From: Nitrospirota bacterium
GTDB taxonomy: Bacteria > Nitrospirota > Nitrospiria > Nitrospirales > Nitrospiraceae
NCBI GenBank assembly: GCA_018971525.1
Contig: JAGXAR010000008.1
Coordinates: forward strand, 1-64,000
Direction: 5' to 3'
Length of the DNA: 64,000 bases
In this document: positions 24,691-35,347 of the stretch, piece after piece
How the letters are laid out: each line of letters opens with the position of its first letter
Position numbering within the stretch: position 1 is the first letter of the stretch
The notes under the pieces: model-generated
What the model was told of the DNA's origin: nothing
The model's database searches: none
The model's input: only the letters and a program-made list of their open reading frames with translations
Position numbers and translations under genes: made by a program

Positions 24691-25176
24691 GTGAGCAGGC
24701 GAAACATAGACAACGTGGCACCGTCTCCCGATCAGTGGTTGCAACTCGCGGTTCGGGCGCTGGCCCGCAGTGATCGCACGACGGCCCAGATCGAACGGTT
24801 GCTCGCGGCGAAGGGGGCGTCTCCCTCGCAGGTTCGCGCGGCAGTTCGACGGCTGACATCGTTGAGTTATCTCGATGATGTGGCCTTCGCTGCGCGGTGG
24901 GCCGAGCGGCGACTCGCCCGCATGCCGATGGGCCGTGCGCGCCTGCAGGAAGAGCTGCTCGCTACTGGTTGTCCTGAACACATCGTGCAGGCGACGCTGC
25001 GGGCGGCCTACCGCAAGGTGAGCGAGCGGGACCTTGCGCTACAAGTTGTCACGATGGCTGGCCGGGCGACATCGGTTCATACGCTTAGCCGAGTAGCGAG
25101 ACTATTGAGCCAACGAGGGTTTGACGAAGACACGATTGGGACAGTGATGGGACCGCTGCTGCGGGAGGAAAGTTAG
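24691..25176 (+). CDS. recX: Regulatory protein RecX
   Basis: 161 residues, mostly helical with three repeated helix pairs typical of RecX (LARSDRTTAQIERLLAAKG, LSYLDDVAFAARWAERRL, LATGCPEHIVQ). RecX binds RecA filaments and limits recombination. The GTG start at 24691 follows the end of an intergenic repeat. Its position after recA is standard for the family, though the repeat now separates them. alaS starts about six bases after its stop, so it is probably cotranscribed with alaS. Confidence 0.85.
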   Translation: MSRRNIDNVAPSPDQWLQLAVRALARSDRTTAQIERLLAAKGASPSQVRAAVRRLTSLSYLDDVAFAARWAERRLARMPMGRARLQEELLATGCPEHIVQATLRAAYRKVSERDLALQVVTMAGRATSVHTLSRVARLLSQRGFDEDTIGTVMGPLLREES

Positions 25177-25182
25177 GGTGCC

Positions 25183-27813
<2,631 letters not shown>

Positions 27814-27817
27814 ACTG

Positions 27818-28390
27818 ATGGAGGGTAAACGAATTCTCGCGCTCGATTACGGGACCAAGCGGATAGGGGTGGCCCTGAGTGATGAACTAGGGTGGACCGC
27901 CCAACCGCTTGAGACGCTCAATCGACATACGTTGGACCGGGACATCGCCCATATCGCGGCCCTCGTCGGGACTCATGAGGTCAGGCAAGTCCTGTTGGGC
28001 TTTCCTCTTCAATTAGATGGCCGCGAGGGTCCGGCGATCCAGGCGATGCGCGAGTTCCAGGCTCGGTTGAAAGAGGGAGTGCCAGTTCCCGTCATTCTGT
28101 GGGACGAGCGGTTGACGACGAAGTCGGCGGAAGACCTCTTGATCGCAGCCGATGTCAGTCGGAAAAAGCGGAAGGGTGTGGTGGATCGCATCGCCGCTTC
28201 GATTCTGCTCCAGAGTTATCTGGCGAGTCTTGAACCGGCGCCGACGAGAGCACCGGAATCATGGGCGGATGAGTATTCGGACGGGGGAACGGTAGAGCCA
28301 CCTCATGAGCCTACGGATCATTCTCGGATTTCTGCTGGTCGCAATGGTCGCACTTGGCGTCGCGGCCTATCAGACGATTCGCTGGGCTGA
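27818..28390 (+). CDS. ruvX: Putative pre-16S rRNA nuclease RuvX (YqgF)
   Basis: 190 residues from the ATG at 27818, four bases after the alaS stop. The RNase-H-like fold starts ILALDYGTKRIGVALSD, with the strand LLGFPLQLDGREG, the DERLTTKSAE motif and VDRIAASILLQSYL, where the conserved domain ends. It processes the 5' end of 16S rRNA. The last ~50 residues are a Pro/Ser/Arg-rich extension not seen in short family members and overlap the start of mltG by 86 bases in another frame. Confidence 0.88.
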   Translation: MEGKRILALDYGTKRIGVALSDELGWTAQPLETLNRHTLDRDIAHIAALVGTHEVRQVLLGFPLQLDGREGPAIQAMREFQARLKEGVPVPVILWDERLTTKSAEDLLIAADVSRKKRKGVVDRIAASILLQSYLASLEPAPTRAPESWADEYSDGGTVEPPHEPTDHSRISAGRNGRTWRRGLSDDSLG

Positions 28391-29339
28391 AGGCCCGGCC
28401 ATTCCCGCGCAAGAGCACCCTCCCTCGAAAGTCGTCGTGATTCCGGATGGCTCGACGTTTCAATATATAGCGTCGCTGCTTGAGCGCGAACGATTGATCA
28501 AGAGCCGCGCTGCCTTTGTCCTTCTTGGAAAATCCCAATCTGCTGACCGGAAAGTTCGTGCGGGTGAGTATGAGCTGAATCCTTCCATGACACCGGCGGA
28601 GATTCTCTCGAAGTTGCTCAACGGCCAAGTGTTGCTCCGTCCGCTGACGATTCCCGAAGGGTTCACCATCACCCAAATCGCCGATTTGGTCTCGCAACAG
28701 GGCCTTACGGATCGCGCAGAGTTTCTTCGGCTTGCGAAAGATCGGGTGTTCGTTGCGTCTCTTGGGATCAAGGCGAAGACGCTGGAAGGGTATCTCTATC
28801 CCGACACGTATAAGTTTCCTCGCCCCGTCAAGCCCCGAGAGGTGTTGGTGGCCATGGTCGAGCAGCTACGGCATGTGGTCGGACCGGATCTCCTTGCTCG
28901 GATGCAGGAACTCAAGATGACGATGCACGAAGTGCTGACCCTCGCCTCCGTCATCGAAAAGGAGACCGGGTCGGGCGGCGAGCGGCCAGAGATTTCCGCG
29001 GTGTTTCATAACCGGCTCAAGAAGCATATTCCGTTACAGAGCGATCCAACCGTCATTTATGGCTTGCCGGCATTCGACGGAAATTTGCACAAGAAAGACC
29101 TGTCCAGTCCCAGTCCCTACAATACCTATCGGGTGCAGGGACTGCCGCCTGGACCGATCGCCAACCCAGGCATTCAGGCGATTCGCGCGACACTCTATCC
29201 GTCTGATTCACGCTCGTTGTATTTTGTCTCGCGGAACGATGGAACGCACCAGTTCTCTGCGACGCTCATCGAGCACAACCAGGCAGTCGAGAAGTATCAA
29301 AAGCGGCCGTTTCGTCGGGCCTCGCTCCCGCACATGTAA
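28305..29339 (+). CDS. mltG: Endolytic peptidoglycan transglycosylase MltG
   Basis: 344 residues. One N-terminal membrane segment (IILGFLLVAMVALGVAAYQ), then a LysM-like domain (IPDGSTFQYIASLLERE, RAGEYELNP, IPEGFTITQIADLV), then the YceG catalytic core: EGYLYPDTYKFP, the catalytic Glu in LASVIEKETG, and QSDPTVIYGL with the closing YNTYRVQGLPPGPIANPG. It cuts nascent glycan strands at the membrane. It overlaps ruvX by 86 bases. Confidence 0.96.
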   Translation: MSLRIILGFLLVAMVALGVAAYQTIRWAEGPAIPAQEHPPSKVVVIPDGSTFQYIASLLERERLIKSRAAFVLLGKSQSADRKVRAGEYELNPSMTPAEILSKLLNGQVLLRPLTIPEGFTITQIADLVSQQGLTDRAEFLRLAKDRVFVASLGIKAKTLEGYLYPDTYKFPRPVKPREVLVAMVEQLRHVVGPDLLARMQELKMTMHEVLTLASVIEKETGSGGERPEISAVFHNRLKKHIPLQSDPTVIYGLPAFDGNLHKKDLSSPSPYNTYRVQGLPPGPIANPGIQAIRATLYPSDSRSLYFVSRNDGTHQFSATLIEHNQAVEKYQKRPFRRASLPHM

Positions 29340-29391
29340 TCATTCATCCTGCTCCCCCGCGCGATTCCCTCTTCATCTCTGATCCAGGACT

Positions 29392-29400
29392 TGCTATAAG
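29392..29400 (+). promoter_or_regulatory. Extended -10 promoter (TGCTATAAG) six bases from the deoC start
   Basis: TG-C-TATAAG ends at 29400 and the deoC ATG begins at 29407. With the usual 6-7 base distance the transcript would start at or next to the A of ATG, giving a leaderless mRNA. The -35 region is weak. The same arrangement occurs before deoB. Confidence 0.5.
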
Positions 29401-29406
29401 AGTGGC

Positions 29407-30090
29407 ATGATGAAGACACAGGATTGGAATCTCCCGGCGTTGATCGACCATACCGTGCTCCGTCCTGACGCGACGAAGGCCGATGTGCAGCGGGTCTGCC
29501 GGGAGGCGAGAGAGTTCGGCTTCGTCGTGATCTTTGTGCCGCCCTGTTACATCGATGAGGCGGTCGAGGCGGTGGCCGGGACGAATATTCGCGTCGGCAT
29601 TCCAATCGGATTCCCGCTGGGCGGCCATACGACGGCCACGAAGGTTGCCGAGGCCGTTGAAGGAGTTGCACGGGGGGCCAAGGTGCTCGATATGGTGATC
29701 AACGTGAGCCGGCTCAAATCTGGCGACTACGATCTTGTCCGGAGCGACATGGCCGAGGTCGTGAAGGCGACTGCGGGAGCAGAGCACAAAGTCATTCTGG
29801 AGACCTGCTGTCTGACGCGCGAGGAAAAGATCACGGCCTGCCGTCTGGCCGTGGAAGCGGGGATGGACTACGTGAAGACGTCGACGGGATTTGCCGCTGC
29901 CGGCGCCACAGCGGAGGATGTAAGACTGATGAAAGAGACGGTGGCCCGTCGTGCCAAGGTAAAGGCCTCCGGCGGAATCAGAGACTGGAAGACCACGCTG
30001 GCCATGCTGGAAGCCGGCGCGGATCGGATCGGCACCAGCGCAAGCCTCGCGATCATGGCCGAGTGGTCTGCCACAAGGCGGAAGGGGTGA
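29407..30090 (+). CDS. deoC: Deoxyribose-phosphate aldolase
   Basis: 227 residues of the class I aldolase TIM barrel. Motifs are IDHTVLRPDATKADV, VGIPIGFPLGGHTT, VDMVINVSRL-type strand, the Schiff-base Lys in DYVKTSTGF, and ASGGIRDW with IGTSAS at the phosphate site. It cleaves 2-deoxyribose-5-phosphate to glyceraldehyde-3-phosphate and acetaldehyde. Two tandem ATG codons (29407, 29410) are available and no ribosome site precedes them. With deoB downstream this forms a deoxynucleoside salvage route. Confidence 0.96.
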   Translation: MMKTQDWNLPALIDHTVLRPDATKADVQRVCREAREFGFVVIFVPPCYIDEAVEAVAGTNIRVGIPIGFPLGGHTTATKVAEAVEGVARGAKVLDMVINVSRLKSGDYDLVRSDMAEVVKATAGAEHKVILETCCLTREEKITACRLAVEAGMDYVKTSTGFAAAGATAEDVRLMKETVARRAKVKASGGIRDWKTTLAMLEAGADRIGTSASLAIMAEWSATRRKG

Positions 30091-30096
30091 GTCACG

Positions 30097-30417
30097 ATGA
30101 TGGTGCGTAAGGACACCAGGTTTTCGGTCCGATGCCCCGTGACCTATGTATTGGAAGATGCAGCCTGTCAAGGGACGACGTTCAATTTGTCGCGGGGAGG
30201 CTGTGCGATTGAAAGTGACGCGATGGCGCCAGAAGGAGAGTCTGTGAGCCTCCAGATCATGGCACCTGGGCAACCGACGGCGATCCGTGTGGAGCTCGGG
30301 AGGGTGTGCTGGGCCACCAGGCGGGAATTCGGAGTTGAATTCATGGTCATTCTGGAAGACTCGAAACAACGACTGAATCGATTTCTCATCGAGGTGGCGA
30401 AGCAGAGTGCGGTGTGA
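30097..30417 (+). CDS. PilZ-domain protein
   Basis: 106 residues, a single PilZ domain. The c-di-GMP-binding N-terminal arginines are in RKDTRFSV. The second motif is NLSRGGCAIE, with Asn in place of the usual Asp of (D/N)xSxxG, a tolerated variant. The rest is the six-strand barrel. It would act as a small c-di-GMP receptor. It lies six bases after deoC and before deoB, so it is probably cotranscribed with deoC although unrelated by function. The window also contains an HD-GYP regulator, a likely source of c-di-GMP turnover. Confidence 0.85.
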   Translation: MMVRKDTRFSVRCPVTYVLEDAACQGTTFNLSRGGCAIESDAMAPEGESVSLQIMAPGQPTAIRVELGRVCWATRREFGVEFMVILEDSKQRLNRFLIEVAKQSAV

Positions 30418-30456
30418 CGATGCCGGATGTCTCGTCCCGTTGTCGATGTAGACCTG

Positions 30457-30465
30457 TGCTATAGT
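30457..30465 (+). promoter_or_regulatory. Extended -10 promoter (TGCTATAGT) six bases from the deoB start
   Basis: TG-C-TATAGT ends at 30465; the conserved deoB ATG begins at 30472. Spacing is identical to that before deoC, again implying a leaderless transcript. The -35 region is not conserved. Confidence 0.45.
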
Positions 30466-30471
30466 GCGCCA

Positions 30472-31629
30472 ATGATTACTCGTGTGGTTGTGCTGGTGAT
30501 TGATGGAATGGGCGTTGGGGCCATGCCCGATGCGGCGGAATACGGCGATGCCGATTCCAACACCTTGTCTCATCTGGCTGATGTCGTTGGGGGACTCAAC
30601 CTCCCCACGCTCGAATCCCTCGGGCTTGGCCACATCACGGAGATCAAAGGTGTGCGGGTGATGGGACAGCCGGAAGGGTGTTTCGGACGTCTCGGATTTC
30701 TCTCCAAGGGTGTGGATTCCATGGCCGGCTATTGGGAAATGGCCGGCTATCTGACGGACGTGGCCGGGCCGCTGTATCCCAACGGATTTCCTCCCGACAT
30801 GGTTGCGGTCCTCGAACAGGCCTTTGGCCGCAAGATCATCGGCAATCGCTGCGGCTCAGGAACGGTGATGCTTCGCGAGTGTGAGGCCGATCATCTGTCT
30901 TCGGGCGGGCTGATCGTCTGGACGGATGGAAAACGAACCTGCCATGTGGCGGCGCATGAGAGTGCCATGCGTCAGGACGAGTTTTTTCAGCGCTGCCGGG
31001 ATGCGAGAAAATTACTCAAGGACCCCTGGGGGATTTGGCGTGTTTCAGCACATCCTCTCTTGGGTGATGCCGGGGCGGTACAGTTCAGCCCACAACCCCG
31101 TGAGTTCGTGCTTGAACCTCCCGGGCCGACCTTGTTCGATGTGCTCAATCGCGCGAGCCAAATTCTGGTTGGGGTGGGAAAAGTCGGCGATCTCTTCAGC
31201 GGTCGCGGGCTCACTCGTTCCGTTCCCGTTGGGCACTGGACGGCGTTGCTTGATGAGGTAACCGGGTTGTTGAAAAAAGTTCCCCGTGGATTGATTTTTG
31301 CCGGGCTTGATGTGTTGGAGTCGGATGTCGCACAGTCGGCCACGGCCCTTCATGATTTTGATCGACGGCTTCCCGAGTTGCTGGAACAGCTTCGTCCGGG
31401 GGACCTGCTCGTCCTGACGGGGGATCATGGACGGGATATCACGAGGGCGGGTCAGGTCTCGACGCGGGAATATGTACCCCTCTTGGTTACCGGACCGAAG
31501 TTGGCACAAGGGGTTAATCTCGGAATCAGAGCCTCTGCTGCCGATCTTGGTCATACCATTGTGGAAGCCCTGCAAGGGGATCAACTCCCTGTGGGTGAGA
31601 GTTTTCTCGATGCGCTCCGCGCAGGGTGA
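30472..31629 (+). CDS. deoB: Phosphopentomutase
   Basis: 385 residues of the alkaline-phosphatase-like metal-dependent family. The N-terminus VVVLVIDGMGVGAMPDA carries the first metal Asp, followed by DADSNTLSHL with the active-site Thr. DSMAGYWEMAG and the C-terminal TGDHGRDITR, VSTREYVPLLVTG complete the metal sites. It interconverts ribose-1- and ribose-5-phosphate (and the deoxy forms). The ATG at 30472 starts at the conserved N-terminus; an in-frame ATG at 30427 would add 15 residues unlike the family. The product feeds deoC. Motif SMAGYWEMAGYL is a deoB-specific variation on a family conserved segment. Confidence 0.93.
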   Translation: MITRVVVLVIDGMGVGAMPDAAEYGDADSNTLSHLADVVGGLNLPTLESLGLGHITEIKGVRVMGQPEGCFGRLGFLSKGVDSMAGYWEMAGYLTDVAGPLYPNGFPPDMVAVLEQAFGRKIIGNRCGSGTVMLRECEADHLSSGGLIVWTDGKRTCHVAAHESAMRQDEFFQRCRDARKLLKDPWGIWRVSAHPLLGDAGAVQFSPQPREFVLEPPGPTLFDVLNRASQILVGVGKVGDLFSGRGLTRSVPVGHWTALLDEVTGLLKKVPRGLIFAGLDVLESDVAQSATALHDFDRRLPELLEQLRPGDLLVLTGDHGRDITRAGQVSTREYVPLLVTGPKLAQGVNLGIRASAADLGHTIVEALQGDQLPVGESFLDALRAG

Positions 31630-31632
31630 TTG

Positions 31633-32103
31633 ATGTCGATTCGCACGTCATACGAATCCCGACTTGCAGAACTACAGATCGCATTGCCCCCGCCGCCGCA
31701 ACCGTTGGCGACCTATGTTCCGGTGGTCCGGGCCGGGGATCTCTTATTCCTATCCGGCGTCCTTCCAATGCGAGATGGACAGTTGGTGTTCTCCGGCAAG
31801 CTTGGACGTGATCTGACGGTCGAGCAGGGGATGGAGGCGGCCAGGCTCGCGCTTCTGAACGCACTGGCGATTGCCAAGCAAGAACTCGGGACATTGGACC
31901 GTATTACGCGCGTCGTGAAGGTCGTCGGGCATGTGGCGTCGGCGGAAGGATTCGTGCAGCAGCCCCAAGTCATCAACGGGGCCTCGGACCTCCTGGTCGC
32001 CATCTTTGGAGAGGCTGGCCGTCATGCGCGTGTGGCTGTGGGGGCTGCTGAGTTGCCTCGCGGGGCTCCCGTCGAAATTGAAGTGATTCTCTCCGTCTCC
32101 TGA
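31633..32103 (+). CDS. RidA/YjgF-family protein
   Basis: 156 residues from the ATG at 31633. The Rid fold shows LLFLSGVLPMRDG, LNALAIAKQELGTLDRI and the VVGHVASAEGF strand. The Arg of the active site is in ARVAVGAAELPRGAPVEIEVI, as in imine-deaminating RidA proteins. The N-terminal helix (SYESRLAELQIALPPPPQPLA) is typical of a common subgroup annotated as translation-initiation-inhibitor-like. It probably deaminates reactive enamine/imine intermediates. It follows deoB by three bases and is likely cotranscribed. Confidence 0.85.
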   Translation: MSIRTSYESRLAELQIALPPPPQPLATYVPVVRAGDLLFLSGVLPMRDGQLVFSGKLGRDLTVEQGMEAARLALLNALAIAKQELGTLDRITRVVKVVGHVASAEGFVQQPQVINGASDLLVAIFGEAGRHARVAVGAAELPRGAPVEIEVILSVS

Positions 32104-32153
32104 TGGCTCTTCCGAACCGGTCAGGAAGGGCTGGCTGGCGCGGATTGGCCGGC

Positions 32154-32183
32154 TTGACTCTCGAAAAAACCGCTTGCTATAGT
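32154..32183 (+). promoter_or_regulatory. Sigma-70-type promoter for the IPT-repeat gene
   Basis: TTGACT (32154-32159), 18-base spacer, TATAGT (32178-32183) preceded by TTGC, giving an extended -10. It leaves a leader of roughly 118 bases before the ATG at 32308. The leader contains the inverted words GTACCACGC and GCGTGGGGTTTTCGTAC, which may fold. Confidence 0.6.
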
Positions 32184-32307
32184 TCGATCGGTCCTTCGCA
32201 TTATTTACGTGGTATCCCCGTTGTACCCTTTCTGAGTCCGGTGCGTGGGGTTTTCGTACCACGCGCAGGGTGATCGTACGTCTAACTTGCCTGACAGGAG
32301 CCTATTC

Positions 32308-33990
32308 ATGAATGCGTTCGTAACCGGAGTAAGTGTGATGACGTTGTGGGCCAGTCTGAGCACTGCCGCGTTTGCCGCGACTCCTTCCGCGCTCGAACTG
32401 CATCCGTCAACGGCGGTTCCCGGCGCCACCCTGTCGATCGGCGGTAAGGGGTTCGGCGCATTTCGATCCGTGCAAGTCAATCGTGTGACCGTCGGCGGCT
32501 TTCCTGCGTTGATTCAGCGATGGGAATCCGACCTGATCGAGGTGAAGGTTCCCTTCCAAGCCCAATCCGGTCCCGTTGAAATTATGGCCGGGAAAAAGAA
32601 AATGTCGGCCGGGACGTTGACGGTAGTGCAGCCCACGATTACTGCGGTGACGCCGGCAGAGATCGAACCAGGCCATGCCGTAGAGATTACGGGCGCGCAT
32701 TTCGGTGCCACGGCTGGTCCGCGTGACCCCAACACCATGTTCGGGGTTAACGATGTGATGATCGGGGGTGTGATCGTCAGGCCGCGTCGCTGGAAAGACA
32801 ACATCATCGAAGTCGAGGTTCCCACGAATGCTGCGTCGGGCGACGTAGTGGTTCGGTTGGCCTCGTCCGATCCCTTGCCGGACGGGTCCTGTTGCGCTCC
32901 GGTCCAGTACAAAGTGAGCAATGCCGTTCCTCTGAAGGTGATTCCGAGCATTCGCGTCGATCCGGTGAGCGGGCCAGTCGGGACTAAGGTGGTCCTTTTC
33001 GGCCAGGGTTTCGGCGCGGCGAAGGGAGCCGGTGACAAGGTGACGTTCGGCGGACATCTGGCCACCATCGCTCAGTGGTCCGATAGCGCCATCGTCGCGC
33101 ATCTCCCGATGGATGCAGAGACTGGACCGGTCGTTCTGACTGTGCAGGGGCGTGAGCGAACGGTCGGGACCTTTACGGTTCACATACCTAAAGTGATCGC
33201 CTTGACGCCTCCGGCAGCCCCGATCGGTACTCTGCTCAGAATCAGCGGCGAACATTTCGGATTCTATTCGGAAAGTGGAGCGACTCCCTACGCCTTTACC
33301 GATTTCAATACGGGAGAGAATCGAGTCGATATCGGCGGGGTCCGCGCCGTCATCTATCGCTGGCAGGACGATCGCATCGATGTGTGGGTTCCCTTCAGCG
33401 CGAAGAGCGGGCCGGTCGTGATTTATCGAGGCGCGACGATGCCCAACTCCGACGGCTCCTGTTGTGCGACGAAGGAAATTCTGAAGACCGAGGCCGGAGT
33501 TTTTACGCTCGTGACGCCGACGATCGACTCCTACAGCCCGCAATCAGGCGGACTCGATGATCTGATCACCATTAAGGGGTCGGGGTTCGGCTCTTTCTTA
33601 AAAACAGCCGAGCATGCCAACTTGGGCCTCAACCAGGGTGTCTACAAACGACGGGAAGATATGGAGTTGGGCGACAACGTGTCGCGGACGGAAGTGCTGT
33701 TCAGCAACGTCGCGGCGCAGGTGATGTCCTGGACGGATACGGAGATCGTCGTGCGAGTGCCTCATCGGAATCTCTATGGTGTGGGGAAGCGCAACGAGTT
33801 CTTCAATGAGCTCGCCACTGGCCCGCTGATCGTGCGGCGCGGCTCCTGGGATGTGCAGCCGGACGGAACTTGTTGTACCCCGAAAAAGTGGCTGACGTTG
33901 GAAGCGGGCACCTTCACCATTGAAGCCAAGGGCATGCCTGATCAGAGCTTCTTCAATAACAACCGCCTTGACTCCAACACCAACCAGTGA
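32308..33990 (+). CDS. Secreted protein with five IPT/TIG domains and DGSCC loops
   Basis: 560 residues. AGGAG seven bases before the ATG at 32308 fixes the start. A signal peptide ends in STAAFA. Five IPT/TIG immunoglobulin-like repeats follow, each beginning PTI/PSI and GxG (for example PGATLSIGGKGFG, VGTKVVLFGQGFG, LDDLITIKGSGFG). Three of them carry an insertion loop with a vicinal cysteine pair: LPDGSCC, NSDGSCC and QPDGTCC. IPT domains form elongated surface or binding scaffolds. The paired Cys may form disulfides or bind metal. It overlaps the Ycf48-like gene by four bases. Confidence 0.8.
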   Translation: MNAFVTGVSVMTLWASLSTAAFAATPSALELHPSTAVPGATLSIGGKGFGAFRSVQVNRVTVGGFPALIQRWESDLIEVKVPFQAQSGPVEIMAGKKKMSAGTLTVVQPTITAVTPAEIEPGHAVEITGAHFGATAGPRDPNTMFGVNDVMIGGVIVRPRRWKDNIIEVEVPTNAASGDVVVRLASSDPLPDGSCCAPVQYKVSNAVPLKVIPSIRVDPVSGPVGTKVVLFGQGFGAAKGAGDKVTFGGHLATIAQWSDSAIVAHLPMDAETGPVVLTVQGRERTVGTFTVHIPKVIALTPPAAPIGTLLRISGEHFGFYSESGATPYAFTDFNTGENRVDIGGVRAVIYRWQDDRIDVWVPFSAKSGPVVIYRGATMPNSDGSCCATKEILKTEAGVFTLVTPTIDSYSPQSGGLDDLITIKGSGFGSFLKTAEHANLGLNQGVYKRREDMELGDNVSRTEVLFSNVAAQVMSWTDTEIVVRVPHRNLYGVGKRNEFFNELATGPLIVRRGSWDVQPDGTCCTPKKWLTLEAGTFTIEAKGMPDQSFFNNNRLDSNTNQ

Positions 33991-34988
33991 GATACGAATT
34001 GCCCGGATCACGGCGGGTTTCCTCTCTATCACGTGGCGGATGCCTCGTGGCCGTGGTGCTGGCAACGTTGTTGTGGGCATCTTCGTCTTGGGCTGCCGAC
34101 TCTCCTCTTACAATCACCCCTCAAGTGAGCCATACAGAAGCCATCCTGATGGGACTTTATTTTCATACGCCTCAATTAGGATGGGCCGTGGGGTCCGGCG
34201 GCACCATTCTGAAGACGGTCGATGGCGGGAAGAAGTGGAAGAAGGTCGTCAGCGGCACCACGGCGACCCTCTCGGGCGTCTTCTTTCTCGATGAGAAGCA
34301 TGGGTGGGCCGTCGGAGCCAATGGGACGATTCGCCATAGCCAAGACGGGGGAAATACCTGGCACTCACAACTCCTTGATACCCAGGTGGCGCTCTACGGC
34401 CTCTCGTTCGTGTCGCCCGCAGAGGGCTGGGTGGTCGGTGGCAACGGAACCATCCTTCATACGAAGGACGGTGGGGCCCATTGGGTCGATCAAGCGAGCA
34501 AGACGGGCGCAGCCCTCTACGCGGTCCAATTTCTTACTGCCCAGCATGGGACGGCGGTTGGCGCAGTGGGGACCGTCTTGATGACGGACGATGGTGGAAC
34601 CACCTGGACCCCGCAAGAGACGCAGGGGGCGGTCACGTTGTTCGATGTATATTTTTCGGATGTGTCGACCGGCTGGGCTGTCGGCAATGCCGGCGCCATC
34701 TTCCAAACGACCAATGGCGGCAATCAATGGATCGATCGCACGTTACCCTGTACCCGTACCTGTACGAAGCTTACCGACTTTTTACGAGTGCGTTTTACCG
34801 ATCCTCAGACCGGATGGATTGTGGGGGAACGAGGTATGGTCTACCGAACCACTGATAGTGGGTTTACCTGGACAGAGCATGGTGCTGTCGCGAAGGTCTC
34901 GTTGTTCGGGCTTTCGTTTCCTGATGGAACACAAGGCTGGGCCAGCGGAGAAAACGGCACGATCGTTCGCTTGACCACTGGCCGCTGA
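33987..34988 (+). CDS. Ycf48/HCF136-like exported beta-propeller
   Basis: 333 residues. A basic start and hydrophobic helix (VAVVLATLLWASSSWA) form a signal peptide. The rest is at least six repeats of the type GWAVGxGGTILxTxDGGxxW, the bladed fold of the photosystem-II stability factor Ycf48 and BNR/Asp-box proteins. Family members in non-phototrophs are proposed assembly factors for membrane redox complexes; none is proved. The GTG start overlaps the stop of the IPT protein (GTGA), so the two are translated together and may form one envelope complex. Confidence 0.87.
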   Translation: MRYELPGSRRVSSLSRGGCLVAVVLATLLWASSSWAADSPLTITPQVSHTEAILMGLYFHTPQLGWAVGSGGTILKTVDGGKKWKKVVSGTTATLSGVFFLDEKHGWAVGANGTIRHSQDGGNTWHSQLLDTQVALYGLSFVSPAEGWVVGGNGTILHTKDGGAHWVDQASKTGAALYAVQFLTAQHGTAVGAVGTVLMTDDGGTTWTPQETQGAVTLFDVYFSDVSTGWAVGNAGAIFQTTNGGNQWIDRTLPCTRTCTKLTDFLRVRFTDPQTGWIVGERGMVYRTTDSGFTWTEHGAVAKVSLFGLSFPDGTQGWASGENGTIVRLTTGR

Positions 34989-35003
34989 CAGGCAGTTGAA
35001 AAC

Positions 35004-35305
35004 GCAGGATGCTGAACAAGTCCGCCAGCATCGTTCTCACATCGTTCAGACGCGCAACCTACAGAAAGTACCTCTCGGATGTCGAAATGTCTTGAGGGAA
35101 TTTTCCGTCCTCCAAGACGCATGTAAAGGATGAACGGCTCACACGAAGTGAGGTCTGTACCTCCCTCGGCTCTTCACTCGCTGCGGCCATGCTTGGGACA
35201 AGGCGCGTTCCAGGGTGAAGAGGCTGTCTTGGCAGACTCAGGGCGGGGGGTGAAATAGCCGCCGAGGTTGGGCGGGTGAGGTGTCCGGCCTTTTGAGCAT
35301 CCTGC
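35004..35305 (+). repeat. Inverted-end intergenic element, long form (copy 2)
   Basis: Begins GCAGGATGCTGAACAAGTCC and ends GGCCTTTTGAGCATCCTGC. The right 130 bases (35175-35305) are about 85-90% identical by eye to 13043-13176, including GTGAAATAGCCGCC and GGGCGGGTGAG. A tail TTTTCCGCAGTCTGCTA follows to 35333. It occupies the gap between the Ycf48-like gene and rsmE. Confidence 0.78.
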
Positions 35306-35347
35306 GTGCCACAATAGTTTTCCGCAGTCTGCTAGTCCTTCCGTATT

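Noticed and set aside
29344-30633. 429-codon minus-strand frame over deoC and PilZ
   Set aside because: Shadow of deoC/PilZ; no recognisable domain, while both plus-strand genes have diagnostic motifs.
32407-33543. 378-codon minus-strand frame
   Set aside because: Antisense to the IPT-repeat gene; its repeat pattern is the complement of the IPT repeats.
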